Assembly: GCA_022605955.1 (NCBI GenBank) | Contig: JAKCOZ010000008.1 | Span: 38,604,547 to 38,668,546 of the forward strand | DNA: 64,000 nucleotides | Direction: 5' to 3' | Source: Rallus limicola | Lineage: Eukaryota; Chordata; Aves; Gruiformes; Rallidae | Part shown: positions 36,178 to 48,016 of the stretch, piece by piece | How positions within the stretch are numbered: the stretch's first letter is position 1 | How the letters are laid out: every line of letters starts with the position of its first letter | Translations under genes and position numbers: made by a program | Notes under the pieces: model-generated | The model's database searches: none | Told to the model about the DNA's origin: nothing | Seen by the model: the letters and a program-made list of their open reading frames with translations, nothing else

Positions 36178-36479
36178 GTTTAATGCTAAAAACATTGCTA
36201 CGTGATTTCACAGGCTTTTGAAATCAGAGATCAATCCCTCTCTCCAAGAAGAAGGACTGGTAGTCCAGTTGGTCTGACAGAGCCAAATGCAGAGCCTTTG
36301 TTATCCCTTTAGAAGGAGGGGATGCCCTCTCTCTGCCCCATGTTTGCAGATACCTGCTTTCTGTAGCATGTCTGCTTCAAAAGCTCCTTCACCAAGGTAC
36401 CAACCCAGCGTGGTGCAGGGGGGCTTTGAAGTGGGTTCAGACAGCTTGCCGACCGGCTGGGAGCCAGGGCTCCCAACAA
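36178..36479. other. unique non-coding sequence
   Basis: About 300 bases with no gene or repeat recognised. It lies between the tandem CR1 stubs and the 27-bp direct repeat that flanks the duplication. Confidence 0.5.
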
Positions 36480-36506
36480 CCCCTCACCTCCACAGCCCGT
36501 TCATCC
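36480..36506 (+). repeat. 27-bp direct repeat, left flank of duplication copy 2
   Basis: The word beginning CCCCTCACCTCCACAGCCCG and ending TTCATCC occurs here and, identically, at 37176-37202. The two copies bracket the inserted 670-bp segment, with 1-2 bases shared at the junctions. Confidence 0.95.
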
Positions 36507-37176
36507 CAAACAAGCCAATGTTCTGCACCCAAGGTCCTAATAGAGGATCCCTCTGATCCATGCATTACCCACAGCCCTCCAGCTCCTGGGGTTTTGAAGC
36601 CTCCCCTTGTCATCCCCTGCATTTCCCAGTCCCTCACCTCTCCTTCCAGCTGGAGTCTGGACCCAGCTGCCTTGCAGTGAGCCAGAGGAATCAGCTCCCC
36701 TAGCTCCTTTGCACACTTCAGGGGAGGATAACGAAAAGGCCACTGTGGCAAGTCCACAAGACTCACCTCCTCCCACCATCTTCGTGAAGCTAGCTGGGGG
36801 AAAAAAATAACAGCAAATACTAAACCAAGCTGGCAGCAGCACCCCATCAGGGGAGAGAATGGAATCAAACCAGCAAGTACCTCGGACACAGAGTACATCC
36901 ACATCAACACACCAGTCTGGGCCAGTACGCTTCAGAAGGGCATCTCCCGGGACACACCACTTAAAACGTGTTCTGGTTTGCATCTCAGGCATTTCAGCAC
37001 ACAAACTAGACTCCTCTGCTGAAAAAAATCAACCCAGAAGCAGTGTTCCAAGAGCACAAGCAACAGACCTGATCCATTCGTGGCTATCCAGCCCACACAA
37101 CCAGATCAGAGTTGGTACAAAGCGAGTCCAAGACATAAGCCCACCCTTCAGCACCAGCCCCTTCCCAGTCCTGCAC
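36505..37176 (+). repeat. 670-bp segmental duplication, copy 2 (inserted)
   Basis: It is about 99% identical to 33010-33679 in the same orientation, placed about 3.5 kb downstream. It is bracketed by the 27-bp direct repeats at 36480-36506 and 37176-37202, as if the segment was inserted into a staggered break that was then filled in. There is no LTR-type or transposon-type terminal inverted repeat at its ends and no poly-A tail. Confidence 0.95.
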
Positions 37177-37202
37177 CCCTCACCTCCACAGCCCGTTCAT
37201 CC
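37176..37202 (+). repeat. 27-bp direct repeat, right flank of duplication copy 2
   Basis: Exact second copy of the 36480-36506 word, followed by unrelated sequence (TTGTTGGCACC). Confidence 0.95.
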
Positions 37203-37660
37203 TTGTTGGCACCGGGATGTGTCAGTATGGGGACGGAGTATGGTTTTATCGTGCCCCAGAAGCGTGGGGCACACGCAGAAACCTGGTCCTTCAATGTTAA
37301 CAATATCCTCATCTGTCCTCTGTGGAGTCCAGGGGGAGGGGACCCACCTAAAAAAAACCCCACCCCAAATTATAATGAGAAGTGAGTCCTTGAGAGATCA
37401 CGGGGATCTCAGACCATCCCCACAGCAGGTGAGATCACTGCTCGCTTCTCGCCTTCCTGTCGGCTTATTTACAACCCGCAGCGATTCACGTGCGGCTCAG
37501 TGTGTTAATTTGGCCCCGTTTGGATGCTCTGGCATAAGATGGCAGAGAACCTGGGGGCCAGTGCAGCTTAGCTCCTCCACAGGTAAAGCCAAGTTAACCC
37601 CGTGATTCCTGCAGCAGGCGTTATTTCCCAGCCAGGCTCGACGTAAGGACTGCAGCCCAG
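37203..37660. other. unique non-coding sequence
   Basis: No gene recognised. A 248-codon plus frame (36859-37605) begins in the duplication and continues here. It shows no domain, and the same start in copy 1 gives a 125-codon frame, so it is not supported as a gene. Confidence 0.5.
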
Positions 37661-38440
37661 AGAATCATAGCCTGGTCTGGGTTAGAAGGGACCCCAAGGG
37701 TCACAGAGCTCCAACCCCCCTGCCACAGGCAGGGACACCAACCTCCAGGCCTGGAGCTACACAAGGTTGCCCAGGGCCCCAGCCAACCTGGCCTTCAACA
37801 CCCCCTGGGACGGGGCACCCACCCCCTCTCTGGGCAGCCCCTGCCAGCCCCTCACCACTCTCTCTGGAAAAACCTTTGTCCTAATACCTAATTTAAACCT
37901 TCCTTCCTTTAGCTTTAATCCATCCCCCTTGTCCTCCCAGTGTCTACCCTTTTAACAAGCTGATTCCCCTCCTGTGTCTCTGCTCCCTTCAGGGACTGGC
38001 AGGCTGCAATGAGGTCCCCCCACAGCCTTCTCTTCTCCAGGCTGACCCAGCCCAGCTCCCTCAGCCTCTCTCCACAGGGGAGCTGCTCCAGCCCTCTGAG
38101 CATCTCCGGGGCTCCTCTGACCCCTCTCCAACAGCCCCACATCTTCCTTGTCCTAGGGCTCCAGCTCTGGACACAGGACTCCAGCTGGGGCCTCCCCAGG
38201 GCAGAGCAGAGAGGGACAATCCCCTCCCTGTCCCTGCTGCCACCCCTCTGCTGATGGAGCCCAGGATCCCATCGCCCTTCCCAGCTGCCTGAGCCACTGC
38301 TGGCTCAGGGGAAGCTTCTCACCCACCAGCACCCCCAGGTCCTTCTCCTCAGGGCTGCTCTCCAGGAGCTCTTCTCCCAGTCTCTGTCAATGTCTGGGAG
38401 TCTTCCAGCCCAACTGCAACACCTGACACTTTGCAGTCCA
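37661..38440 (-). mobile_element. CR1 LINE fragment, about 780 bp
   Basis: The inverted tail AGAATCATAGCC precedes the CCCCAAGGGTCACAGAGCTC subgroup mark. The minus strand shows REAEGAGLGQPGEEKAVGGP-type shadow frames and, in the true frame, LSLEKRRLWGDLIAACQSLKG-like sequence (GWVSLEKRRLWGDLIAACQS). Close relative of 27457-28453, sharing its internal layout but 5'-truncated earlier. Confidence 0.93.
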
Positions 38441-38777
38441 AGATCATCAAGTCCAAGAACTTCCTACAGGACTCACCTATGCTACAGGCAGCACTCCTGC
38501 GCCCCAAAGTGCCAGGACCCCACTGAACAGACTTCCATAAAACCTCCTGCTTTGGGGAATGGGGTTGGTAGAAAGATTTTAAAGAGGTAGTAAGTTTAAT
38601 GGCTGCCTGGCAGGATAAAACCTTCTCTAGTTGCAGTCGCTCCCTTTCACAATCGCAGGATTACAGGGTAGCAAACAGCAAGCTAGCTCAGAGTGGCTTC
38701 AATAATCTCTTGGCTTTACTTTGTAAGGGTTACTTTTTGTCAGAGAAAAGGCACTAGCACTCCCTTTTCTCAGCTGT
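38441..38777. other. unique non-coding sequence
   Basis: No gene or repeat recognised. Confidence 0.5.
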
Positions 38778-39033
38778 GCCACAGAACCACGTAAGGGTAG
38801 GGGTTGGCAGGGACCACTGGAGATCATCTAGTCCAACCCTATGCTAAAGCAGGATCACCCAGAGCCAGTTGATTCTGAGGCTCTCTGGAGAAGGAGACTC
38901 CAAGTCTCTCTGGGCAGCCCGTGCCAGTGATCTGTCACCCTCTGGGTCAAGCAGTTTTTCCTCATATCAAGATGGAACTTCCCGTGCTCCAGTTTGTGCC
39001 CATCACCCCTTGTCCTGTCACTGGGCACAGTGC
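38778..39033 (-). mobile_element. CR1 LINE 3' fragment, older subgroup
   Basis: Inverted CR1: CCACAGAACCACGTAAGGGT, GGACCACTGGAGATCATCTA, GTCCAACCCTATGCTAAAGC, then the CACCCCTTGTCCTGTCACTG region. The minus strand shows DRTRGDGHKLEHGKFHLDMR and LPRETWSLLLQRA. About 255 bp. Confidence 0.92.
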
Positions 39034-40842
39034 AAACTGAGATTTTTTTTTCTTTTTTCTCCTGAATTTGAGTTTTAATTTTTTCCCCCTGAAGGTTTCC
39101 AACACAAGAGTTTAACACCTTCAAGATCTCTGTTGAAGAACATCACTCAGAAGTAGTTCTCCCAAGCACATCCTACTTGGGCCACGCTGCCCAGTCCCCT
39201 CAACACTTAGTCTTGCAGACAGGATTAGCATCGGGGTACTCTTACCAGGAGAGTTTCTGTGCACAGGAGAGTTACCAGGTGAGTTTCTTTCTTGAGAAAG
39301 CCTCTAGAAGTTCATGACCAAGGCCAGGCAAACACCTCAGGACTGGTTTACACACAGGGGGAAGAGCTGCCTTGTTATTTTAGAAATGGTCTCATTTCTA
39401 GCAGGGATTCCCCTCTTCTTTCTTAAGCCACATGCACCAACAGCCGACCGTCCCCTCTCCCAAGGGCCTGCCTTTCTTCTAATGGTCTCAGACACTTCAA
39501 AAACCAAGAAGACGACAGCAAATGACAGCATCCAGCAACTCATGTGGTTGGAGGGTTTACTGACACTTGCTGACTGCGACCAGGACTGGTCTTACAGCTT
39601 CACCACTTGTGAACAGCGGGCACATTGACAAACTGGAGTCAATAAACACAGGAGCTATGTAAATAGGAGTACATTCAGAGTGCAGAGCTTTTTTTGTTGT
39701 TGTTTTTGAAGGTATTCCTCCCCACCACCTTAATTAGCATTAAGAATTGGCAAGAGCTCATTAAGCAGCAAGGGCAGCACCGGATAATTTATCGCCACGT
39801 TAGATCCCTCTGAAGAGCAAACAAGATGAAAAGAGACAGTGGTACAAGGCACCACTGGAAGGGCTGCACGTGGGTAACTGTGAATTATCAAATCTGAAGC
39901 CAAGTGTATGGGTTGTTTTTCCAGCTTAAAAATTCCAAGCAGGAGAGACGTTTGACAACTTCCAGGAGTCTGGAGGGAAGTGGCAAAACTTGTACCAGAT
40001 TTTGCTGGAGCCAACACTGAAGCCTCTGCTTCAGGAAGAGAAAGAAGGAAGAGTAGAGAAAGGAAAAAGAAATAGCAGTTATGGAAAGGGAACTTGTTTT
40101 CACTGAATCACCAGCATCCTGCTGGGGAAGGAAGTTACCCACGCCAAGTGATCCTCCAGCACAGCAAACCCTCCCAGGACTTCTCAATCCAAACTTCACA
40201 TAGGAGCTCCCATGACAGCAAAGGAAAATACCCCAACTTACTGGAAGTCAGCATGGGCAGAGGCTTTGGCATGGTCAGTGTCTTCATCTGGCTTCAGAAA
40301 GCCAGAGGAAAGCACAGCTCACCGTGCCATGCAAAATAAGAAAGCTTTCCTGTCTTTACTGGGGGGAAATAGGATGAAGTCAGTAAAAATCAGGGATGTC
40401 CTTAAACACCAGGGCTCAAGGCCATGATAATCTTCCATATTTTGCGTAGCCAACACTCTCCATACGGGGTTGGTTGATTTTTGTTGGCGATTCTGCTTGG
40501 TTAAAACACCAGCCACGGAAATAAAAGTGAGTCTCACCACTGCCATGCAGGATGGCATCTCCAGAGCTGGCCCCAAGCCTGCTCCAGTCACACGAGGCTT
40601 CACAGCACAACTTCAAGAATCACCTGCAGCTCCAAACGTTTCCTGTCAAACTGGAAAGAACTTTCTAGACGTGCTAGCACCAGGAGTCACTACAGGGGTC
40701 CCTGAAGAGCTTTGGCTGATAAATCATTTCTATTACTCGATGCCAATTTGGCTATGGAGTAAGAAAGAAGTGTTACAGAAAGGTGGCTGAAATTCGGAGT
40801 TGCAGGTAAGGATGGAGCACTTGACCCCCACTTCCCCTTGCT

Positions 40843-40873
40843 CCCCCCCCCCCCCCCCCCCCAAAAAAAAAAA
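40843..40873 (+). repeat. poly-C (20) followed by poly-A (11)
   Basis: Twenty C are followed immediately by eleven A. The similar C-then-A arrangement at 22146 makes this the second such run in the window. Confidence 0.85.
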
Positions 40874-40979
40874 CAACAAACCAACACAAAGAGTAGAGAG
40901 GCTCTACCTGCTTCTCTCCCTCCCTGGGAAGGGCAGATCACATCCCTGCCTGCCCCAGGACAGCACGAAGGAGCTCGAG

Positions 40980-41300
40980 CCGGTGCGTTTCAGAGGATGC
41001 TGCCGCTCAGCACCGCCTGCAGCGAGTGAGCCCGGTTCAAGGTGCACGCTGCCGCGCACACGCCAGCAGCTTGTTTTCGCGGTAATTGATCTATACGGCG
41101 CGGATTATACAAACAGTTGTTGCTCATTTCCACTCCGCCAGCATCTCCCCTGATAAAAACGCGCTTGTCAATACGGCAGCTGCTCTCAGCCGGCAGCACT
41201 GTCGGCAGCTGCGAGGTCTGGAACTCGCAGCTCTAGGTGAGCTTGGGAAAAGATGCTGGGGAATGCAGCTGCGCGGCCATACGCGGGCACGGCGCGCGAA
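40980..41300. promoter_or_regulatory. candidate CpG-rich enhancer with three E-boxes
   Basis: CpG density is raised, and three CAGCTG E-boxes lie within 95 bp (41177-41182, 41206-41211, 41266-41271). There is also a homeodomain-like GGTAATTGATC near 41080 and a GATA-like TGATAA near 41152. No gene start is seen. Clustered sites in a CpG-rich block suggest an enhancer or promoter, but conservation and activity are unknown. Confidence 0.35.
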
Positions 41301-41695
41301 GCTGGGATCTCTTCCCCTATCCTTCTGCAGTTTTAAAATAAAAAAAAAACAACCCAAAACAACATAAAGCCCTAACCTGGGTATAAATCATTCCTCAAGC
41401 ATGCACACAGTCATCTTTCTGACTAGTCCAATGGTGAAGTTGGCATCCAGATTCTGTTTTCTGAGAAGGGAGTCTGATTTCTTTCAAAGCCCTTATCTCT
41501 ACTTCCACAACTTGCTATTTTCCATAAGTTTATCCTTACCTTTCTGCATCTCTGCATAGAAGACATAGCTGTACTGTGCCCTGGAAGCGAACGCGGCACG
41601 TCCGAAGCTGACCACCTCTCTCCTTTCAGCGCCGTAGGACTGCAACATGCCGCTTCACAGGGTTATGAACCAGCCTGCCTGAAACAGCCCAGCGC

Positions 41696-41755
41696 AGGAC
41701 CAATCCACCTGGGTTGAGGGAAGCTGGGACCAACCCACCAAGGTCGAGGGAAGCG
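41696..41755 (+). repeat. imperfect ~31-bp tandem duplication
   Basis: GGACCAATCCACCTGGGTTG plus AGGGAAGC is followed by a similar unit GGACCAACCCACCAAGGTCG plus AGGGAAGC, with a few substitutions. Confidence 0.7.
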
Positions 41756-44700
41756 TCTCACTGCTATAGGAGGACTGAGGAAAATCCACGGCGGCGGTGA
41801 GAAAAGAAGAGAAGCCACCACGTGCGAGGCAGACGGATTTCTGGGGTGCGCTGCAGCTCAGGCTGGGAGCACCAGAAATAGCCGGTGACCGGGCAGAGAT
41901 CAGTGGGTGAGGTGGTCAAAGGTACACAGTAAACACAGCTCGCTGCAGCACCGGCTCACATTCAGTGCTGGAACACACACGCACAGACCGGAGCTACGCC
42001 TGCCTCTGCTATTAACGCCAGTCCCTAATAAAAATGAAACACAGACAGCCCCTCTTGCTTCCCTAGCCCCCCAGGGGAGGAAATAAAGTCTTCCTGCAGC
42101 TATTTATCACACCAACTCGACGCAGCGCCGGCATCTGCCTTTACACCCGCTGCCATCCTCACCCAAGGAGCAGGACTCAGGGCTGGAGGCACATCTCCAG
42201 CGCCAGCTGGCTACCCTCCAGCTCCTTCTAGACAGGGTATCAGGGCACATAAAGGCCAGGGAGCTGCCAGAAGCAGGTAGAGGAGAAGTGATCAAGCAGC
42301 ACAACGCTTGTGGTCTGCGCAGACCTTGTTTCTGTTGGGTTAAGCGGATTTTTGGAGCTTCACTGGAGCAGGACCTGCAGGTTAACTGTGGCACAAGAAG
42401 CGTCCCACACGCAAACCTTCCATATCACCTCCCAATTTTAAAACATAATGGCAACTCGGAGAAGAGAACCAAGGCTGGTGCCTGGTTAGTGAACACTTGG
42501 AGCCCTGAAACTCACCTCCTACAGGCAGAAGCCCTTGGAAGAGAGGGGAGAAGCCCCCACCAAACTTCTGACTTCCTACCAGGGGGTTGCCCAGTTTCAT
42601 TTTGGCTAGCTGTGTGTTGTGCAACCAACGCTCTCACCTAAAGAGCTGCAGGCCTGTTGAGCAATACAGCTCTGTTGCAACTGAAGCTGAGCCCACAGGA
42701 CCATAGCCCTAGGAATACACACCCCCCCACACCCCCAGTTCAGCTCGGATAACTCCACTCTGCCATTTCGGCTGATGGAAGGGCAGTGCAGCATGCACCA
42801 TCCACCCTAACACAAACCGCTGCACAGCAGTGCTCAGCTCTGCATTCAGCATCTTGTTTCTCTCCCATTACAGTCCAGCTTCAACATCCTCAGCCACCAG
42901 TATTCGCTCTGTGGTAAGTGATATATCACACTGGCCCCTGGAAACAAGCTTGTGGCCATGGCAGAGCTCCCTGTAGGAAAGAAGCGAGAAGCCCACAGGC
43001 ATCCCTGCTCAGGAATGCCACTGCAGAGGGACACCGCCCAACCTCCTTCTTCGCCATGTTTTGAGCCTGGAAGTCCATCCCACAGAATTACATCGGGTCC
43101 AGGCACCATCCTGCTGATAGAGATGCTTACTGCTCAGAGCTTTGAAGGGATTGATATCAAACCATCAGCAGTCAACCAGGCACACAGGCTACTCCTGGGT
43201 GTTATAACAGAAAGCTTGCCTCCAAGGGAAAAAAGATGTGGGGAGACTGGAGCCTTGAAAAACCGAAATCAAAGCTCCTTCCATTAATTCAGATGTCAAC
43301 ACCTTATTCCAGTGCGATACGGACAGCCCAGCTGGCTTGCAAGGCTCTGTCCCAGGAAGATGACAACAGGTCAAAGTTTTAATGCCCAAGCTCACCATCT
43401 GTGATGTCAGATTGCCACCTAAGTGCTTCTGAAGAATGTCTTTTTACAGGGACCAGGCAGTTGCTTAAACATCCACAAATCCCCCAGAAAAGACAGAGGC
43501 TCTTCTTCATCAGCTTTAAACACAAAACACCTAAACGAAGGGCACCGCACCAGTCAGGAGCATACTTTCAGCCCCCTGATAATGTCTTTTGAGGATCACA
43601 ACATTCTCACCAGAGGATCTCAACTGACCAGCTGGTATTAAAACAGCAGCCCTACCTGAACAGAAGTACTTAAACATCCATTAATTATGCCCTCGGAGCC
43701 TGAAGGTCGCCTGCCCAAAGAGCCACAAACCATTCCACCTCAGGCTCTGCGGGTAAGAGATCATCCACAGCCCGTGGGCCAAGGAGCACCCAGGAAGCTT
43801 TCCTTTGTCCTTCCTTTAGGTTCAGGAGGAGGAAGCTGAAGTCAGGCCGGGCCAGTGGGATGCAGAGCTGCTCTCCATTCACAGGGAAGCTGTTCCATCC
43901 CACCAGTGCTGTCCCTGCACACAGGGGTGCCGGCTGCTGCAGACCTCTGGGAAACAGGGTACGGAGACAAGATGCTTGTCTCTGCACAGGAGATGCATAC
44001 ACCAACACCAATATACTCACATACAATGTGTATTTTGTCTCTGTCAGCAGATTTAACAGCAGCAGTTAATTCCCATATATCATGAAAACCCACTTAGCCA
44101 CTAATACCGCTTGCATTCAGACAGACCCTTGTTACCTGCCAAACAGCTCACATGGACCCCAACAAATTGTTATACTCCACATGCCTTTCTGGTCCAGGCC
44201 CCAACAAGTGGCTGCGGGGCAGCTCCCAACTGCTCTACCCCCAAGCACAACAGCGGAGAAGCCAGCACTGCGCTCACCTGCGCCGTGTTCGCGTCTGGAA
44301 GGCGCTCCTCGCATCCATCACAGCCAAGGGGGTTGTTTTCCCCCCCCTCCTTCTCCCATACGTGATGAAAGGTTCATTTATCCAGGGTGCCGAGGTTCTC
44401 CAGCTTACCTGGGAAAGCTTCCCATCCACCGCGGGCGAGCGGAGTTGGAGAGACATGAACGTCTGTTTTATGAGCATCCGCGCTCCGTGAGCGCTCAGCG
44501 TGAGCAATACGTAATGGATACACAGTAACGTGAGGACTGTGCATAGGGGCAACAACGTTACACCTCTAACGAGACCAACATGAAATGCAAAGCAGTGCGG
44601 AAGCCTGAACCAGCACCAGTTCAGGACCTTCCACTATTCACAGAATATCCCTAGCTTCTCCTTCCTTATGACATCTCGACAATAGATTTGCTCAGCATAC

Positions 44701-45810
44701 ATCACTGTCTGAAAACCACCCTGCTCCAGGTATGCCATGGATCTCCAAAGCACAGACTACAGCCCCACCTTGTGCAAGCCTGTCCCGAGTTGAGTAACTA
44801 ACCCCAAGGCACAAAGATCCTCGAGTGGAAGATGTGGGGTACAGGATGCCCCATATCCCTAATGTCCACCCAGAATATCTTGCCTAACCCCTCCTTCAGC
44901 AAAACACACATTTACCATGATGCTGATCTGCCCAACACCCCCAAAGCAGCGTACTACTGACTTACACCCTTCATCCAGGTGCTCATCAGCAAGACACCAG
45001 GAGACCTGGATTTTTTTGGGGGGAAAAGGTGGTGAGGGTGTGAAAGCAAGCCCCCTCTTCCCCCCCCTCCCCAGCATGGATGGCACATGACAACAATTCC
45101 TCAGATCTCCCCTGTCTTTCTGTGGAGGATTACAGAGCTTGAGAAACCAGCAGCTGCCTCAGGGTAAGACGTGAAATGACTCTAGGAGGTGCTTCAGCTC
45201 AGAGAAAGCATCACTTTTAGCAGCGGCAGCAAGCCCGCAGGCGAGGGCAGGTTAAAAACCTGCTATCTGGGGAGGGGGAAAGTCCCCCAAGAGATCAGAG
45301 TAGCAGCTGAGATAATGGCATTTTACTCAGCAGATTTTACACACTATGGAATTGGGGGGAAATACTCCACAAGCACACTACCCAGTGTCCGAAACTAGAA
45401 CACAAACTTTCCTCCTGTAGCAGCAGGTTCTACTTACAGCACCTAAGTTTGTATTCCCTTCCCTCCTGCCAAAGGAGCCAGGTAAAAACTAGGCAGAAGT
45501 TGGTGCTATTAATGTGCTAAACCTGCGGCTCAGTGCCTGTCATGTAGGAGTGAAACAGGTAATTTCACAGCTTCAGAAGACAGCAACAAATTTCATCCCT
45601 TCCCTAAGAGAGCAGCCATCAGCTACCTCCTCCCCTGTGGGGCTGAAAGCACTTAGGGATTGAAATCTGCGTTCCATTTGAAAACAGACAACTGCAGCGC
45701 TGTAAGAGCATGAGGAATCTACAAAGCCGGCAGGTTCATTTGTATTAGCCTTTAATCAAGTTCATGTCTAGTGGTTTCCCTTTGTTATTGTCAAATTAAA
45801 AGTTATGACA

Positions 45811-46312
45811 CAGAATCATAGAATCACAGATAGGTCTGGGTTGGAAGGGACCCCAAGGGTCACAGAGCTCCAACCCCCTGCCACAGGCAGGGACACCAAC
45901 CTCCAGGCCTGGAGCTACACAAGGTTGACCAGGGCCCCAGCCAACCTGGCCTTCAACACCCTCAGGGACGGGGCACCCACCCCCTCTCTGGGCAGCCTGT
46001 GCCAGCCCCTCACCACTCTCTCTGCAAAGAACTTCCCCCTAATCTCTCCTCTCCCCCTTCCCTCCTCCAGCTTCACTCCATCCCCCTTGTCCTGCCAGGC
46101 TCTGCCCTTGTACAAGCTGATTCCCCTCCTGTGTCTCTGCTCCCTTCAGGGACTGGCAGGCTGCAATGAGGTCCCCCCACAGCCTTCTCTTCTCCAGGCT
46201 GACCCAGCCCAGCTCCCTCAGCCTCTCTCCACAGGGGAGCTGCTCCAGCCAGATCATCCTCCTGGCTCCTCTGACCCCTCTCCAACAGCCCCACATCTTT
46301 CTTGCATTGTGG
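45811..46312 (-). mobile_element. CR1 LINE fragment, about 500 bp
   Basis: The inverted tail has two repeats (CAGAATCATAGAATCACAG), then GGTCTGGGTTGGAAGGGACC and CCCCAAGGGTCACAGAGCTC. The minus strand gives GWVSLEKRRLWGDLIAACQS and FFAERVVRGWHRLPREGVGA. Same subgroup as 10026, 27457 and 37661. Confidence 0.93.
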
Positions 46313-47431
46313 ACCCCAGATTTCAGAAGCATTACCTTCACCTCCCTTCACGCAACCACAGCCAAAACCCCCCAAACTAGTAAGTGAAAACTAGTCCAGG
46401 ACCAGAGTTACTTGCCTCTGGTTTCAACCAGCTACATCTGAATTCCCACCCTTTGGTCAGAACTACATCAAAAGGGACTGCAGGACCAGCAAGCTGCCTT
46501 CCTAACCAAAGGAAAGCACCAGAACAAGAATACAAATGCAGGTCGCACCATCCCTTTAAGCCCTGAGCACAGCCTGACCTGCTGCTGTGGGACTGAGGGA
46601 TCTGAACTGCCGCCCACAGAGTGGACCAACCTACTCCAGCAGCACCTTCATCTTCCAGATGGATGCCAGCGACAGAGGAAAAAGTATCAGGGCTCTTCCC
46701 TCAAGGGCAAAGACACCCACGACAGTATCACCCCAAACCAGCTGCAGCAACCAGAGGCATCTTTTCCCTGCAGAAGGCTTCCCCATGCCGCAGCAGTTTA
46801 CAGCCCAGTGTCTGAAAAGGCCCGTGAACCAGTGGTAATTTTAACTCGCAGCAGGAGGCCAGGCCGAGCGGCAGCTGCTCCGGATCCTCCTCAGACCGCG
46901 TTCAGCTGCACTCCCAACAAAGCTGGGGGCACGAAGCTGAAACACTAACCCCGGACCAGCCACGCCATGGGTGCCATCCTCTGGTGAGGCAGAGCCCTTC
47001 ACCGCAGGCCACGCTCACTGCCACGACCACGAGTGGGTCAGGGGAATGACACGGCACCGTCTCACTTCACATGGTGGCGTGAGGAAGCAAGAGCCAAGCC
47101 CTTACACAGATACACACCGGTTATGCCAGCAACACACACCGTTATTTACAGAGCCACTTAGAAATGCTGCTTCTCCACCCCTCCATGTCAACTGCGTATA
47201 CATCCCCAAAACGTCACTTTGGGGAAATTCCATGCTGGAGAAGCCAGATTTTTAGATAAGCTGGTTGGTTTCCACAACTGTTACGCATAGCGGGGTCTGG
47301 GGCCAGGGAGACCCAATGTGCTGCCCTGAGGAGGGGGAAGAGACCCCAAGAAGCTCTGGCAGCTGAGCATCCAAGTCATACTTGACAGATTAAAAGCTTT
47401 ACGTTGAGCCTCCCTACAGAAAGACTTTTAG
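46313..47431. other. unique non-coding sequence
   Basis: No gene recognised. Moderately CpG-rich around 46855-47050. Confidence 0.5.
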
Positions 47432-47436
47432 CTTTG

Positions 47437-48011
47437 TGTCCTGGTTTCAGTCAGGATAGAGTTAACTCCATGTGTAGCAGCGGATGGGATGCTGTGTTTG
47501 GGAGTTACAATGAAAGCAGTGCTGAGAACACCCTGATGTTTCTAGTTGCAGTCAGACAGTCAAAGCCAGGACAGGTGACCCAGATGGGCCAAAGAGAGTA
47601 TTCCATGCCAATTACGTCCTGCCCAGGATAAAGGGGGGCTGATGGGAGGAAGAAGGGGGGCGGTTCCGGGACGCGAGGGTCTTGGGGGCCGGTCGGGTTC
47701 CGGGACAGCTCTGGGTGGTGCGGCCTGAGCTGTGTGGTTGGGTGAGAAACTGCATTGGGTATCAATAGCTTCATATTCTTTTGCTCTAAAGCCCTGTTAG
47801 CATTGGTATATTTGATCTTTCTGTTCTCTTAGTAAACTCTCCTTATCCCAACCCACGGGCCTCTTAGTTTCTTGGTTTTGGAGTTATTTGCCCCTTCCTT
47901 GTCCCTTCCCTTGTTTCCCCCCTTTCCCTTTTCCCTTTTCTCCTGCTCTTTTACTTTAAGGAGCAGGCAGCTGCGTGGATCTCTGCCCACAGCCGGGGTG
48001 AAACCACGACA
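47437..48011 (+). mobile_element. solo LTR 3, ERVL-like endogenous retrovirus
   Basis: Same family as LTR 1 and LTR 2: starts TGTCCTGGTTTCAG, ends AACCACGACA. Perfect target duplications CTTTG lie at 47432-47436 and 48012-48016. The putative TATA-type GATAAA is at 47627-47632 and an AGTAAA lies downstream. At 575 bp it is the longest of the three. No internal retroviral genes remain. Confidence 0.95.
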
Positions 48012-48016
48012 CTTTG

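Larger units (their letters stand above)
39034..45810. other. unique non-coding sequence
   Basis: The longest interval in the middle of the window without an interspersed repeat. No gene, RNA gene or known repeat recognised apart from simple repeats (C run at 40843-40862), an imperfect 31-bp duplication at 41696-41755 and the candidate regulatory block at 40980-41300. Frames are at most about 150 codons and have no known domain. Confidence 0.5.

Noticed and set aside
36859..37605. 248-codon plus frame as a gene
   Set aside because: It starts inside the duplicated segment. The equivalent start in copy 1 opens only 125 codons because the sequences differ by a 2-base indel and in their 3' flanks. 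No domain.
14932..48011. A full-length or split provirus between the three LTRs
   Set aside because: Each LTR has its own matching 5-bp duplication on both sides, so each is an independent solo LTR. No gag, pol or env coding sequence is visible between them.
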